Source of the DNA: Oreohelix idahoensis
Lineage: Eukaryota > Mollusca > Gastropoda > Stylommatophora > Oreohelicidae
Assembly (NCBI GenBank): GCA_024509875.1
Contig: JAMPIV010009902.1
Span: 62,001 to 126,000, forward strand
Direction of reading: 5' to 3'
DNA length: 64,000 nt
The position numbers were made by a program, and so were the translations under genes. Below the pieces are notes generated by a model. It saw nothing but the letters and a program-made list of their open reading frames with translations, searched no databases and was not told the DNA's origin. Of the stretch, positions 42,779 through 53,312 are shown piece by piece. Within the stretch, counting starts at the first letter, position 1. Every line of letters begins with the position of its first letter.

Positions 42779-43851
42779 ATGGCAGATGCTGCGAAAATTA
42801 GAAATAGTTTGATGGAGGCAGGGCGTGAATTCGGGTTAAGTGGAAAAGACCTGATGAAATATGTAAGCGAGGAAACTGATAAACTCCATGAAAGAGAGAT
42901 GGAAATGCAGAAACTTACAATGGAGAAGGCCGCAGCAGAAGCAGCGGAGCGGAAAGAGAAAGCCGCAGCAGAAGCAGCGGAGCGGAAAGAAGCAGCAGAA
43001 GCAGCGGAGCGAAAAGAGAAAGCCGCAGCAGAGCATGCACTTATGATGAAGCAACTGGAAATCAGGGACAGAAAAATCAAATAGAGCTGGCAAAAAGTGC
43101 AGCGGCTTCCAACTGTGATGGAGGGTACTCACCCCGCTCAGATGGTGTGCCTACTTCGCAACCTGCGCCACCCAATGCCATGAACTTTCCGCTGGAACCT
43201 TTTTCAGAAAGGAATGATACCATGGACGCCTTTTTAGACCGCTTTGAACGCTTTGCAACAGGGTTTGGACTTGAAGAACGGAAGTGGAACTTGAAACTTT
43301 CCCAGGGCCTAAGAGGAGCCGCCTACGAAGTTTTTAATAAACTTCCGGCCGGAGAGCAAGATGACTACCAGGCATTGAAAAAAGCTCTCTTGGTGAGGTA
43401 CGAGCTTCATTCAGAGGCTTACCGGAAAAAATTTCGAGGTTCTAGGAAGGATGCAGGAGAGACTTTCTCACAGTTCGCAGCCCGTATTGAAGACTACCTA
43501 GTGAAGTGGTGTACACTGGGAAACTTTGCCGAGAACTATGACGGGTTGAAAGAGCTGATTGTGATAGAGCAACTGAAAGAATCTATGTCGGTGGAAATGC
43601 GTAGATTTCTCACTGAAAACGGCGCTGACCGGTTAGAAAATATTCTTACACTGGCAGAGCGATTCCAAAATGCTCTCATGGAGTCTCAAGGAGCCAGAAA
43701 GAAGTTTTCGGATCAGGCGCCAAAGCAACCTGCTCGCTCCCAACCAGACCAACAAAGCAAAGGACCACACATCTCGCATAAACAGCACGCAAAACAAGAT
43801 AACTACAAAGAGCAAAACAAGAAAAATGCTGCGCCACACCAGAGACAGTGA
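42779..43851 (+). pseudogene. gag: Element A gag, frameshifted
   Basis: The ATG at 42,779 starts MADAAKIRNSLMEAGREFGL, aligning with the Gag start of element B. Residues ~35-90 form an Ala/Glu/Lys-rich coiled coil with an AERKEKAAAEA repeat. A one-base frameshift near 43,080 breaks the frame. The rest (43,085-43,851) encodes the capsid-like region (NLKLSQGLRGAAYEVFNKLP). The frame then meets TGA at 43,849-43,851, four codons before the CCHC zinc knuckle. Gag would form the particle that packages the RNA. Confidence 0.85.
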
Positions 43852-46800
43852 GATAAATGGTGCAAGTACTGTCGCTTGAACAATCACAACACTAATGAGT
43901 GCAAGCGCAGACCTCCTCCCCAACATGCTGCCTGTCTGCAGACAAAATCGTCACCCCGGAAGGAGCAGAGAACCGGAAACGTTTCTCATCCTCCTGTCAT
44001 CGAATCAGTCCTCGTAAACGGACAATCTGTGGAGTGCCTTTATGACACAGGACTTGCTTTTGATGCGGTGGTCACCCCTGACCAGATAACAGAAGAGAGT
44101 GTCGACATCCAAGGTCCGACGAAGGATGTTGCACCCATGACACTGCCAATTGCACTTATCAGAGTGGAATCTCGTTATGTGACAGGAGAGATTCGTGCAG
44201 CTATCATGGAAGAACCAATCTACTCTTTAATCTTGGGATGTAGATATGTGTTCCTTGGAGAACCTACTCAACCACTAGTCATGGCGGCCGTACAGACTAG
44301 AGGACAGTCAAGAAAAGACGCAGAGCAGGAACCTCCTACCAATATCCTCCCCGAGGAATTGAAGAGGGCCCAAATGGAAGATTCCACACTGGCGCCCTGT
44401 TTTAAAAAATTACCTAGAACACACAACCCACCTACCAAGGGAGACTTCTTTATGAAAAATGGATTGATGTATCGCCGAGCTGGAAATGAAGGACAGGAAC
44501 ACAACCAATTAGTAGTTCCTGCAACCTATAGGAACCAGGTGCTTGAGATGGGCCACTCTATCCCATTTAGTGGACACATGGGAATGAGCGCCACGACTCA
44601 AAGGATTGCCTGCCACTATTATTGGCCAGGGATCACCGGCGACATTGAACGTTTCGTCAAGTCTTGTCCTCAGTGCCAGAAAGTTGCACCAAAACACTGG
44701 ACGGCACCCGCGACCCTTGGGGAGATGCCAATCTTGGGCACCCCATTTGAAAGAGTGGCCGTGGATATAATTGGACCTCTGCTGAGAACTAAGAAGAGGA
44801 ACTCCCATATCCTTACCTTAGTGGACACCTGTTCCATGTGGGGCGAAGCCATAGCCATGCCAGCATGCGACTCAGTGCATGTAGCTGACGCTTTACTGAA
44901 TATCTTTACTAGATTGGGCTTCCCGCATGAAATTCTCACAGACAACGGGTCACAATTTAGAGGCAAGTTGACAGAGGAGGTGCTTAGAATATTCAAGACT
45001 AGGCATATCCATACTTCGCCCTATCACCCCCAAAGTAACGGGCAAGTAGAGCGGTTTAACGGGACGCTCACCTCTATTCTTCGGAAGTTGGCACAGGAGA
45101 AGCCAGAAACTTGGGATCAGTATCTTCCTGCCGCATTATTTGCTTATAGGGAAGTACCGCATGCGTCAACTGGAGTTCCTCCGGCCACATTACTCTTCGG
45201 AAGACCTATTAAAGGTCCATTAGAAGCATTACTAAGAACATGGACAGATGCCAAGGCAGACGACACTGTCACATCAGCCTTCCAGTACGTCACAGACTTG
45301 AAACAACGCCTGAAGACTGGCTGGGAATTAGCCACAGCGAAAGTACGGGAGGCTAGGCGGAAACATGCCAAATATTACAATCGCAATGCGAAGGACCGAG
45401 AACTAGCAGTAGGAGAGAAGGTGCTACTTCTTCTGCCAAGTAGCAGTAATAAATTGCAGATTTGCTGGAGGGGACCCTACAAAGTGGCGGAAAAGATTTC
45501 TCGCACCAACTATAAAATCGCCGTGAACGGAAAGCAGAAAATTTATCACTTAAATCTGCTTAAGAAGTTTTACCAGCGAGCCCCTGCCGAACCAGCGCAC
45601 CTCATGACTATGGCCATTGCTATGCAAATGGAAGAAGAGCCATTATCATCCGTAGAGTACCCGGTGAAACAGGAGGAATCACATTTAGATGTGAAAATAA
45701 GCTCCACCCTAACGGAAGCCCAGCAAGAAAGTGTGAGGAGATTGATGGAAAACCACGCCGACTCTCTGACAGACAAACCGGGCCGGACAAACCTGATGGA
45801 GTTTGACATGGAAGTCACGGATCCTACGCCCGTCCGAATGAGAACCTATCCGATTCCGTATGCCAAGGCGACGGCATTAAAGCAAGAAATTGATTACTTA
45901 CTTAAGGAAGGCATAATTTCGAAGTCGGAGTCCCCTTACAGTGCGGGAGTGGTGCTGTTACGCAAACCCAGTGGAGAACACCGCCTGTGCATCGACTACC
46001 GACAGCTGAATGCGTTAACACAGTTCCAGCCAGAACCGTTACCGGACCAGAACCAGCTATTTACTAAGCTGAGCAGGGCTCGCTATTTTTCAAAGATCGA
46101 CCTCAGTAAAGGGTACTATCAAATACCGGTAAAAGCTGAGGTGAGGAATCTGTTAGCCTTCAGTACTCCAGATGGACACTTCGAATTTAATGTGATGCCA
46201 TTTGGACTGAACAATGCTCCTAGTGTCTTCACAAGGATGATGCGAAAGTTATTGGATCCTTTGAATCATCCCGCCATCAGCAATTTTATGGATGATATCC
46301 TAGTAGCTACTGAATCGTTTGAAGAACATATATCAGCGCTATCCTTGCTGTTTAACAGACTCAGAGAAGCGGGACTAACCGCCCGCCCAACCAAATGTCA
46401 AATTGGGTGTGAACAGCTAGAATTCCTAGGACATACTATATCCCATGGGACCGTGTTTCCCGAGACTCGAAACGTTGAGAAGCTGAGAAATGCACCGAGA
46501 CCGTCCACTAAAAGGGATGTCCGGTCATTTGTATCTCTCTGTGGATTCTACCAGAGATATATAAAGGATTTTAATAGCCTCTGTGCGCCGCTTACGTCGC
46601 TAACCAAGAAAGGAAACCCAGATAAAGTGACATGGTCAGCAGAATGTGAACATGCATATGCACTCTTAAAAGAGAAACTCACCACAAAACCTATTTTACG
46701 GCTTCCGGATTTAACTAGAAAATTCATCTTGCGCACAGATGCCAGTAACATTGGAATCGGGGCTACATTACTACAGCCAGATGACAGAAGCCCCCCAAAT

Positions 46801-47175
46801 CTATTTCCGGTCGCATTTGCGAGTCGGAAGTTAAACCGAGCAGAACAAAACTATTCCACAATCGAAAAGGAATGTTTGTCCCTCGTCTGGGGAATACAAA
46901 AATTTCAAGCATACCTGTATGGAAGGAAATTTACAATCCAGAGTGATCACCAACCTCTGACCTTCCTCGCCAATTCAAAGAATTTGAATGCTAGACTGAT
47001 GAGGTGGTCGCTTGTTCTACAACCTTACACGTTCCAAGTGGACTATATCCAAGGAAAACATAACGTAGGAGCGGATTTTTTAAGCCGTCATCCTATGAGG
47101 CAGGACGAAGAGCACGGACAAGTAGAGGAAAGGGTGGAAACCGGAGAGAAAAACGAAGATGAGGAAAAGGATTAA
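43852..47175 (+). CDS. pol: Element A pol: zinc knuckle, protease, integrase, RT, RNase H
   Basis: In frame with gag after the TGA; open for 1,108 codons. CCHC knuckle from 43,861 (C-x2-C-x4-H-x4-C). Aspartic protease with DTG at 44,044-44,052 and an ILG block near 44,233. Integrase with an HHCC finger (about 44,550-44,690), catalytic Asp 44,764, Asp 44,941 and Glu 45,049 (D-x58-D-x35-E), and a GPY module at about 45,472. Then reverse transcriptase with LCIDYRQLNAL and FMDD at 46,285-46,296, and RNase H with RTDASNIG, EKECLSLVW and SDHQPL. Integrase before RT is the reverse of standard Ty3/gypsy order and matches the Gmr1-like group. All catalytic residues are present. How it is expressed past the TGA is unknown. 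Confidence 0.95.
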   Translation, partial: DKWCKYCRLNNHNTNECKRRPPPQHAACLQTKSSPRKEQRTGNVSHPPVIESVLVNGQSVECLYDTGLAFDAVVTPDQITEESVDIQGPTKDVAPMTLPIALIRVESRYVTGEIRAAIMEEPIYSLILGCRYVFLGEPTQPLVMAAVQTRGQSRKDAEQEPPTNILPEELKRAQMEDSTLAPCFKKLPRTHNPPTKGDFFMKNGLMYRRAGNEGQEHNQLVVPATYRNQVLEMGHSIPFSGHMGMSATTQRIACHYYWPGITGDIERFVKSCPQCQKVAPKHWTAPATLGEMPILGTPFERVAVDIIGPLLRTKKRNSHILTLVDTCSMWGEAIAMPACDSVHVADALLNIFTRLGFPHEILTDNGSQFRGKLTEEVLRIFKTRHIHTSPYHPQSNGQVERFNGTLTSILRKLAQEKPETWDQYLPAALFAYREVPHASTGVPPATLLFGRPIKGPLEALLRTWTDAKADDTVTSAFQYVTDLKQRLKTGWELATAKVREARRKHAKYYNRNAKDRELAVGEKVLLLLPSSSNKLQICWRGPYKVAEKISRTNYKIAVNGKQKIYHLNLLKKFYQRAPAEPAHLMTMAIAMQMEEEPLSSVEYPVKQEESHLDVKISSTLTEAQQESVRRLMENHADSLTDKPGRTNLMEFDMEVTDPTPVRMRTYPIPYAKATALKQEIDYLLKEGIISKSESPYSAGVVLLRKPSGEHRLCIDYRQLNALTQFQPEPLPDQNQLFTKLSRARYFSKIDLSKGYYQIPVKAEVRNLLAFSTPDGHFEFNVMPFGLNNAPSVFTRMMRKLLDPLNHPAISNFMDDILVATESFEEHISALSLLFNRLREAGLTARPTKCQIGCEQLEFLGHTISHGTVFPETRNVEKLRNAPRPSTKRDVRSFVSLCGFYQRYIKDFNSLCAPLTSLTKKGNPDKVTWSAECEHAYALLKEKLTTKPILRLPDLTRKFILRTDASNIGIGATLLQPDDRSPPNLFPVAFASRKLNRAEQNYSTIEKECLSLVWGIQKFQAYLYGRKFTIQSDHQPLTFLANSKNLNARLMRWSLVLQPYTFQVDYIQGKHNVGADFLSRHPMRQDEEHGQVEERVETGEKNEDEEKD

Positions 47176-47228
47176 AGAATCCCGAGCAAGAAGTCTAAGC
47201 TCTCCTGAGTACGATTGACATCACACTT

Positions 47229-47237
47229 GAGGAGGGG
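47229..47237 (+). promoter_or_regulatory. Element A polypurine tract
   Basis: GAGGAGGGG followed by CTAT directly abuts the 3' LTR at 47,242. Expected primer for plus-strand DNA synthesis. Confidence 0.75.
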
Positions 47238-47241
47238 CTAT

Positions 47242-49433
47242 TGTGATAAACGAGCGCAAAGGCCTTATTGCTCCATCTTTTCCTACATTCTTCATACTGT
47301 ATTTTCTCCGACATTTGCTCTCTCATCTCATATTTGCGATCCACATTTGCTATTTCATTGTTGTGATTACTCGCGACCGGTATCTAGAGAACCACATTTG
47401 TTCTTTCATCGGGGGAAATAAAGTCCTTTGATTGAGTCCACATGCCTGACATTATCATTTGAAGCCCACATTGTATCGTGATAAATCTGGTAAAAACACA
47501 TATGGTCATCCTAATCAAACTGTAATTTTCTCTGTGACACCACATTGGACGCCCAGATTGGCCAGGGGAAAACGTGGCCGCGGTTCAGACAAGCGTGGGT
47601 TGACCACATTGGACGCCCAGCTTGGGCAGGGTGACTTCCAGAAATATATAATACCGCATAATCTACTAGAGTGAGGCAGTCCAGGTTTTTACCTTGTGAG
47701 GAAGAGATCAAACCCAAAAACGCATAGCCTAATACACGTGTTTATTCAGAGTGGATGATAATTCAGTTCCGTGATTAATTGTGTTCTTAAAGGATTTTGC
47801 GAAGGGAAAAGAAGGTTAGTAGATCTTATACTTATTAATACATTTTCTTAATTTTGTTTATTTTAACCTCACAGCTAAAATGTGCGGAAGATAAAGTTTC
47901 AAATAATTCTTGGCATAACTGATTAATAAAATCAGAAGATTTTCATAAAAGATGATAGGATGATAGAAGGTAATTAATAGTTCATATTTCACCTTTATCA
48001 TCATCACAGTCTCCCATATGCACACACTCTCATGCACAAGATATTTAACATCATTAGAATGGAACTCAGAGAGAGGGAGATGAATAATGAGCAGTAGTTT
48101 AAATAAAAGTCAACCAGTGATGTTAAATGTGAAAAACTTACGAAGACTTTTGTGTGTCTTCAGTTCATCAGAAGTCTGAGTCTACACGCAACGTGTCTGA
48201 CGTCTAACCAGAAATAAGTTATCAAAAACGGACATTTGGCTAGCAGAATTCGCCATAGGACATCTTTCATTCCTCAATTTAAAAGGAATATTGTCTCACC
48301 CACAAGTCATAAGGTGGACGCAGCATTTTTCGTCACCATATACTGCTTGCTCACAAGTTCAATACAGAGTTATCACAAGTTCAATACATCGTTATCACAA
48401 GTTCAATACAGAGTCATCATAAACTCTAATCACTCGAAAGATCATTATTATCTGAAGTCAAGCAAAAGAGCTCAAAAGAGGAATCGCATATTTATACCAC
48501 GTGCAACACACTCTTAAGCGCATTTTATGAAGCAGACTCGAAAGTATATGAATCACGACTACATACGCAAGATTATGAGTCTACATATCACTAACATTTC
48601 GTGAAGATATCCAGTCTGACCAGTACCGTCGGGAGATTAGACCACAGACCTTTTGTTCATATGACAACTATTAACTGTTGATCCACACTACAGAGATATA
48701 CTCAAACAGTGAAGGAATATACATAAATATCTCGTCAGCGTTCTCCGTACGACAACAGTATTCATCAGAACGTCCTCGACTTAGAGATACCCCATTCGAC
48801 ATAACGTATAACAACTTGGGACATTTTATGCATACATGTGAATCCTCATATCTAGGAGAAGCATTTAGAGACACATGGACTGTGTAGAGTACTCACCATT
48901 TTGGTAACACGTATCATATCACATCATCATTTCACTCTACACCAGTTCATCCTTAATTAACTATTACTTAATTAACTGTAATTTTATTATCTCATCTGTG
49001 TGTTTTGTGTGAATCGTCTTTCACCATCATCACGTTCTAACCATTACTAACCCTATATGTGTGGATATTTCATTAATAAACCCAACGATCAGTTGATCAT
49101 TATCAAGAGTTTGTTAATGTATCACTCGTGCTGTCGGTGTTACATATTCACCTATAGGAACCTTTCTCTACTCAGATGAGGTTGGGGGCTTTTTCTTTAC
49201 GGGATCTAAGGGCAGAAGCTAAGGTCGTGGGGAAACAGAACTCTTTCCATAATTTATTAGAAAACACTGTCTAGTGGAAAGCATTCGCATTCCTGTCTTC
49301 TTGTCCCTATCTCGAATAGGTCTTTTTTTCTTTCTTAACGAGCCAATTTCTAGAGACCTTATATCTAATATCTCATAGACTATTCCTGGCAAAAACTACT
49401 GTCGTAGTTGCCCCAGTGACTCACCACACGACA
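47242..49433 (+). repeat. Element A 3' LTR
   Basis: 2,192 bp, nearly identical to the 5' LTR. Differences seen include a 3-bp indel near 47,528, a T-run length change near 49,322 and GTTATC/GTTGCC near the end. Confidence 0.97.
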
Positions 49434-49438
49434 ACAAC

Positions 49439-51073
49439 ACAGGATCATATTTGCTCATAATGGCGTGTTTGGACACTGCTTTAGAGGAAATGAGGCCACC
49501 ACGTTAAATCCGATTTGATTGGCTAGAATAATATGTAAGCCTAAACATGATTAGTCGACTGCAAATACTATTTTTAGTTGTTAATGGAAACGGTAGGAAG
49601 GGTACTTTTTTCTAAGGCTTTTGTAAACATGGTCTCATTGGCTAGACCATTTGATATAGTCAATTAGGAGCGTCTGTTCAGTGCCACTTTTTGAAAATAA
49701 ACTTTGTAGAAGCAAGTGCGTTGAGAAGCAGCTCATATTTTTCTAATAAAAGCCTGGGACAGAGGCAGATCGGAATTGTGCCATAACTCATCACCAGTCA
49801 ACGTACTTGTTTAATATTTCCTTGAATTCTGGTAAGCTAGACATATTTGATATCTTTTAGAGGAAAATTGAATGTGAATTGATAATGTATGTCTGAGTGT
49901 GTGTGGTTCAGTAACAAACATGAGGCAAAGCCTAGATATTGCTCCACCATGGACAAAACTTGTCGGAGAGGAGTATAACTGCATGGGATTGCTAAATAGT
50001 ACTATGACACCTATCTTATTGAATAGAAGGAAATAATGCTGGAATTGCAGAGGCGTTGTAACCATTAGGGAGAGGAATACTGGTGTATATTGTTACATGA
50101 GAAGCTAGCAGTTGGCCCACCGCGCTGAACTCTGTGTTTGTTATGTATTGTGCTTCAGTGTGGAAATAGATTATAAATTAGTTCTGAAGTAGGAGGTACA
50201 ACCTTCTTGTTTCAGGGACCGTGGTACTAAAGTATTAAAGCAGCACCTGGTCTGAGTTTTGCTGAATCCAAAGGCTGGTAGCATACTCCTTGGTCAAGAT
50301 ATCGACCAGTGTTGTTTCTCAAGAATACGGTGAAGCAAGCGAGCAGAGGAGTCAGTTTCCTGCCGCCTACACAGAAGTTAAGATTTCGTTGGCCAGAGCA
50401 GCTCAATCTTGTGTATATCCCCTCAAAAATTGACTGTACATAAAATCAAGAGGGACAATTATTTGTTTCAAATAAAAGAAACTGTGAACCTTTCCAATAC
50501 TATTTCCACCAGAAACAAACACATGAAGTCATGATGACAAACAACAACCTAGCTTGAAAAGCCAGTATTACCTCATAGTACTACATCACTACTTACACAC
50601 ATATTGTAATAATAATATATGACAATACAAAGATCCTATCTATAAATTGTGTACATACAACTTGTGATTACATTTGATTGTGATTCCTGGTTCACTTTGT
50701 AGTTGAATCAGGATATCTATTATTGAAAGGAATTAATACATATTTTAAAAGTTAACACTTGACTTATTAAGATAGTCTTATAGAGTGTTCTATGTATGTG
50801 AGTGTCACAGTGTTGTAAAGTATTGTGGATTAAATTAAATTGTTTATCTGTCTGTTGGTTGTTGTGAACATACACTTCATCACTATCATAACCCTAGACA
50901 TTCAACGTAGTCATCACAATATTCCAGAATAAGTCTGACTGAGGTCTAAATGTGGTAGCAAAGTAAGGTCATCTGTAACACACCACACTTATTAGATACA
51001 GATACCTTCACAGCTGATCTCAGTCATTACTCTAAGTCCCCTATAAATATTTATATCATCCCACTTTACCACA
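49439..51073 (+). repeat. Element B 5' LTR, second part
   Basis: Resumes with ACAGGATCATATTTGCTCAT directly after the duplicated ACAAC and aligns with 56,136-57,770. It ends CTTTACCACA. Confidence 0.95.
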
Positions 51074-51078
51074 TATAT

Positions 51079-51097
51079 TGGGGTCCTGTCCGGGATT
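51079..51097 (+). promoter_or_regulatory. Element B primer binding site
   Basis: TGGGGTCCTGTCCGGGATT, five bases after the LTR, resembles the complement of a tRNA-Pro 3' end. Confidence 0.65.
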
Positions 51098-51279
51098 TTG
51101 AATCTTCTCCTATTATATATATTGGGGGTAATTCACTTCAGGGAATAATAAAGAAGTAAAAGGTATCCTTGGGTGGAAATAAATAAGGTTGAGCTCTCAG
51201 TGCTTGTGGTTGTCCTTAGATAATTAGTTATAGATTGACTTGTTTAGGTTAGACATTGTATAAATTTGCCTGTTAGACA

Positions 51280-53253
51280 ATGGCCGACCTGGCAAAATTT
51301 CGATCTGCTGCTGTGCAGACTGCTAAAGAGTTAGGAATGGACGGGCAAGTTATGATTGCTTATGTCACTACTGAATGTGACAAATATATTGAACGTGAAG
51401 AAAGAAAATTTGAAGCCGAAACAAAATTAGAATCGGAAAGATTAGAAAAAGAAGCTATAAGACAGTTAGAGGCTGAAAAGGAAATTAAGAAGTTACAATT
51501 AGAGGCTGAGGCTAAGAGGCTGCAGATTGAGGCTGACAAAGAGGCTAGGACATTGGAAGCAGAAGAAAAGAGATTAGCTGCAGAAAGAGAAGAAAGGAGA
51601 CAGGCTGCGGAAAGTGAAGCAGAAAAGGAGAAGAGATTACAAAGGGAACATGAGTTACGACTAAGGGAGTTTGAGTTTCAAAGCAATGCTCCTGAAAATG
51701 GTGCCAGTCCCTTTACCTCTGATGCCTCTGCTAGTCAGGGAGCCTCAACCTCAGCTATGAACTTTCATTTAGATCATTTTGTTGAGAGAGAAGATGATAT
51801 TGAGAACTATCTAAATAGATATGAACTATTAGCTACCACGTATGGGTTAGAGAGAGAAAGGTGGAGCTTAAAGTTATCTCAAAGGCTTCGTGGTACGGCT
51901 TATGAGGTTTTCGCCAAGATGAGCAGAGATGATCAAGAAAATTATGACATGCTAAAGCAGGCTCTTTTGTTAAGATATGAAAAGAATGGAGAATTTTATA
52001 GAAACAAATTTAGGAATGCTAAACTACTGTCAGGTGAAACCTATCACCAGTTCTCTGCACGTTTGGAGACATACTTGGAGAAATGGACTTCTCTGGGGAA
52101 AACCCAAGATCTTAAGGAAATGATCCTTATAGAACAATTAAGAAAGTCCATGGCTCCAGACCTGATAAAGTTTCTCATGGAACAAGGTGCAGAGAGGCTG
52201 GGTGAGTTACTAAATGTCGCTGAAAGGTATCAAGCAGCTCAAGCAGAGGTAACAAGTAATAAAAAGAAACAGTTAGATAATTTTAAGGCACCACAGAACT
52301 TTAATAAATTTGATCCTAGAGATCAGAACAAAGGTAAGCACCAGTTTGATAGGCCACGGTATGACAATAAAAATAAAACCCCACAATTCGATGAAAGGAA
52401 ATATGATGAAAGAAAATCTTTCAACCAAGGAAGGAGGTGGTGTAAAAATTGTCGGATGGACAATCATGATACTGACCATTGCAGAAGGAAACCTGTGTAT
52501 ATGGCCACCCTTCAGGTCAGGTCGACCTCAAGAAAGGAGGAGGATATTATGATAAATACCACTCCAGAAGAGATGAGGAAGGCACAGGCGGGGGATAAGA
52601 CCCTCAAGCCTTGTTTTAGAAAATTGTCCAAGTGTCACACCCCTCCAGGAAAAGGAGACTTCTATATGAAGAACAAACTGATATACCGGAAGACTGGAAC
52701 TAGATCCAAAGGTCAGGGACAGCTGGTACTTCCTAAAAGGTATAGGGCAGACTTACTAAGGAGCTTACATTTGAGGAAAGATGGGGACCATGAGAAAATA
52801 GGTACCATCATCCAAAAGGTAGCTCAAAATTATTATTGGCCCAAGGCAAGGTGGGACATTGAGAATTTTGTAGAAAGGTGTAGCATAGCACATGAGGGAA
52901 CACCCACAAGTGGGAACATTGATCAGGACCTGGGCACGCCACTGGGCAAACTTAGGCCTGACAATAGAAAGAATAATAAAGTGGAATGGGAAGCCCCTTT
53001 TCACGGACAATCTTCAATTGACTGTTTTACAATGGCCACTATGCAGCGAGTGCAAAAAGATGTCTTACCCCAGGATAAGCCGAAAATCCCTCAATCGGAC
53101 TTATGTAAACTGGAGGAAGAAGATGTAGAGAGGAAATCTCTCATCAAGAATTCTAAGTGGGGAGAAAGCCCCAAGAAAAAAATTGGTAGCGGTCGTTTTG
53201 TGCATGATGATTCTGGGAAGAAAAGTCATCACAACAGTGCTTCAAGTGGATGA
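51280..53253 (+). CDS. gag: Element B Gag fused to an integrase remnant
   Basis: Open frame of 657 codons from MADLAKFRSAAVQTAKELGM. Residues ~40-130 are a long charged coiled coil and ~150-330 a capsid-like region (SLKLSQRLRGTAYEVFAKMS). The zinc knuckle is C388, C391, H396, C401. Immediately after, the frame passes to the sequence that follows protease in element A (VRSTSRKEED, then TPEEMRKAQAGDKTL), so the protease is cleanly absent. An HHCC-like finger has lost its last Cys (ERCSIAHE). From about 52,890 the integrase core is replaced by unrelated lysine-rich sequence (…GESPKKKIGSG). The frame stays open to 53,253. Likely role: particle protein only. Confidence 0.85.
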   Translation: MADLAKFRSAAVQTAKELGMDGQVMIAYVTTECDKYIEREERKFEAETKLESERLEKEAIRQLEAEKEIKKLQLEAEAKRLQIEADKEARTLEAEEKRLAAEREERRQAAESEAEKEKRLQREHELRLREFEFQSNAPENGASPFTSDASASQGASTSAMNFHLDHFVEREDDIENYLNRYELLATTYGLERERWSLKLSQRLRGTAYEVFAKMSRDDQENYDMLKQALLLRYEKNGEFYRNKFRNAKLLSGETYHQFSARLETYLEKWTSLGKTQDLKEMILIEQLRKSMAPDLIKFLMEQGAERLGELLNVAERYQAAQAEVTSNKKKQLDNFKAPQNFNKFDPRDQNKGKHQFDRPRYDNKNKTPQFDERKYDERKSFNQGRRWCKNCRMDNHDTDHCRRKPVYMATLQVRSTSRKEEDIMINTTPEEMRKAQAGDKTLKPCFRKLSKCHTPPGKGDFYMKNKLIYRKTGTRSKGQGQLVLPKRYRADLLRSLHLRKDGDHEKIGTIIQKVAQNYYWPKARWDIENFVERCSIAHEGTPTSGNIDQDLGTPLGKLRPDNRKNNKVEWEAPFHGQSSIDCFTMATMQRVQKDVLPQDKPKIPQSDLCKLEEEDVERKSLIKNSKWGESPKKKIGSGRFVHDDSGKKSHHNSASSG

Positions 53254-53312
53254 GACCTGACATGTGCCAGGAAAAATAAGTTTGTGAATTTAAAAGTCCA
53301 TATGTAACTGTT

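Larger units (their letters stand above)
40068..49438 (+). mobile_element. LTR retrotransposon A (inner), Gmr1-like, nearly complete
   Basis: Element 40,073-49,433 with 2,190- and 2,192-bp LTRs (TGTGATAAAC...CACACGACA), flanked by the 5-bp duplication ACAAC. Only about six substitutions and two small indels separate the LTRs, so it is very young. The 3' LTR of element B has the uninterrupted target GTCTGACAACACAGG (about 56,127). Coding order is gag, protease, integrase, RT, RNase H. Confidence 0.96.
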
